From GCA-2684655 sp051278165 (GTDB lineage Bacteria; Planctomycetota; UBA1135; UBA2386), in assembly GCA_051278165.1 (NCBI GenBank), contig JBNMNW010000143.1:1-13847 (forward strand): 13,847 nt of DNA, written 5' to 3'. The first letter of the stretch is position 1, and each line of letters begins with the position of its first letter. Of this stretch, positions 13,434-13,847 are shown piece by piece. Under the pieces are notes generated by a model that was not told where the DNA came from, did not search any database, and worked only from the letters and a program-made list of their open reading frames with translations. The translations under genes and the position numbers were made by a program.

Positions 13434-13847
13434 ATGCGCACGCTAGCTCTCGCCTGCATCGCCTTAGTCGCGACGACCGCTCTGTTACCGGGGCAACTCC
13501 ATACGGAGCAGCGCCGCACGGAGAACGTGCTGTTGGTAACGCTCGATGGCCTGCGCTGGCAGGATGTCTTTGGCGGTGCCGACAACCGCATGATGAACGT
13601 TACGGACGGCGGCGTGAAGGACCTGCTGGCCACCCGGAAGCGCTTCACGCGCGGCGACAAGCTCAAGAATCGCGAGGTGCTGATGCCGTTTTTGTGGCAG
13701 GTCATCGCCAAGCAAGGCCAAGTGTTCGGCGACCCGGACAGCAACGCCAAGGCGACTATCGTCAACACGATGAAGTTCAGCTATCCGGGCTATTCCGAAC
13801 TGATCTGCGGCGTCGTTGACGAGGCCATCCAGAGCAACAACAAGTTC
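13434..13847 (+). CDS. Exported alkaline-phosphatase-superfamily protein, N-terminal part
   Basis: The open frame starts at an ATG 38 bases after the HD-GYP gene and runs off the window with 138 residues. MRTLALACIALVATTALLPGQ is a signal peptide. It is followed by NVLLVTLDGLRWQDVFGGAD, the first metal-binding strand typical of the alkaline phosphatase/phosphodiesterase superfamily, with Asp38 the expected ligand. Further on, FSYPGYSELICG and an SNNKF end match a bacterial subgroup usually annotated as alkaline phosphatase family protein; the nucleophile should lie in or just before this block. No CxPxR motif is visible, so it is not an obvious substrate for the FGE at the other end. Substrate unknown. 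Confidence 0.85.
   Translation, partial: MRTLALACIALVATTALLPGQLHTEQRRTENVLLVTLDGLRWQDVFGGADNRMMNVTDGGVKDLLATRKRFTRGDKLKNREVLMPFLWQVIAKQGQVFGDPDSNAKATIVNTMKFSYPGYSELICGVVDEAIQSNNKF

Noticed and set aside
508..13847. A linked FGE-sulfatase pair formed by the FGE lipoprotein and the alkaline-phosphatase-superfamily gene
   Set aside because: They lie over 11 kb apart on opposite strands, and the visible part of the latter lacks a CxPxR motif.

Overview
The window is high-GC bacterial chromosome, densely packed with genes. It contains no tRNA, rRNA, CRISPR array, transposase or phage gene that I can recognise, and no gene-free stretch longer than about 140 bases. I infer a deep-branching Planctomycetota-like organism. 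The reasons are an exported formylglycine-generating-enzyme lipoprotein, a large Asp-box/TIG surface lipoprotein, several small lipoproteins, an HD-GYP protein, an alkaline-phosphatase-superfamily protein, and many starts without a clear Shine-Dalgarno site. This assignment rests on gene style alone; Myxococcota or a similar group is not excluded.

Left part (1-3849). The window opens with the C-terminal half of fdhD (+). It converges on a formylglycine-generating enzyme lipoprotein (-) that keeps both catalytic cysteines. A small secreted protein of unknown function (+) diverges from that gene and converges on a 636-residue lipoprotein (-) with a cadherin/Ig-like domain, a TIG domain and six Asp-box motifs.

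Centre (3970-11210, all minus strand). In transcription order the genes are thiolase, two tandem paralogous lipoproteins (the first BamE-like, joined by a GTGA stop/start overlap), an exported cyclophilin with an extra N-terminal domain, a cytoplasmic cyclophilin, enoyl-CoA hydratase, pabB, pabC and an unrecognised 189-residue protein. From the exported cyclophilin onward the spacing is tight, with one 11-base overlap, so this looks like one operon joining protein folding, acyl-CoA metabolism and p-aminobenzoate (folate) synthesis. Thiolase and the hydratase could serve the same acyl-CoA pathway.

Right part (11300-13847, plus strand). An unrecognised acidic protein overlaps by four bases an HD-GYP protein, a probable cyclic-di-GMP phosphodiesterase. 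Next is the start of an exported alkaline-phosphatase-superfamily enzyme cut off by the window edge.

The most unusual structure is a set of short tandem repeats. Two 60-base tracts (5084-5143 inside pabC and 9033-9092 at the end of a lipoprotein gene) each hold four 15-base units that can be aligned with each other when read on opposite strands. A two-unit 15-base duplication sits at the enoyl-CoA hydratase/pabB junction and a 16-base one at the end of the Asp-box lipoprotein gene. Three of the four span stop codons, and in two cases the duplication repeats the stop codon in frame.
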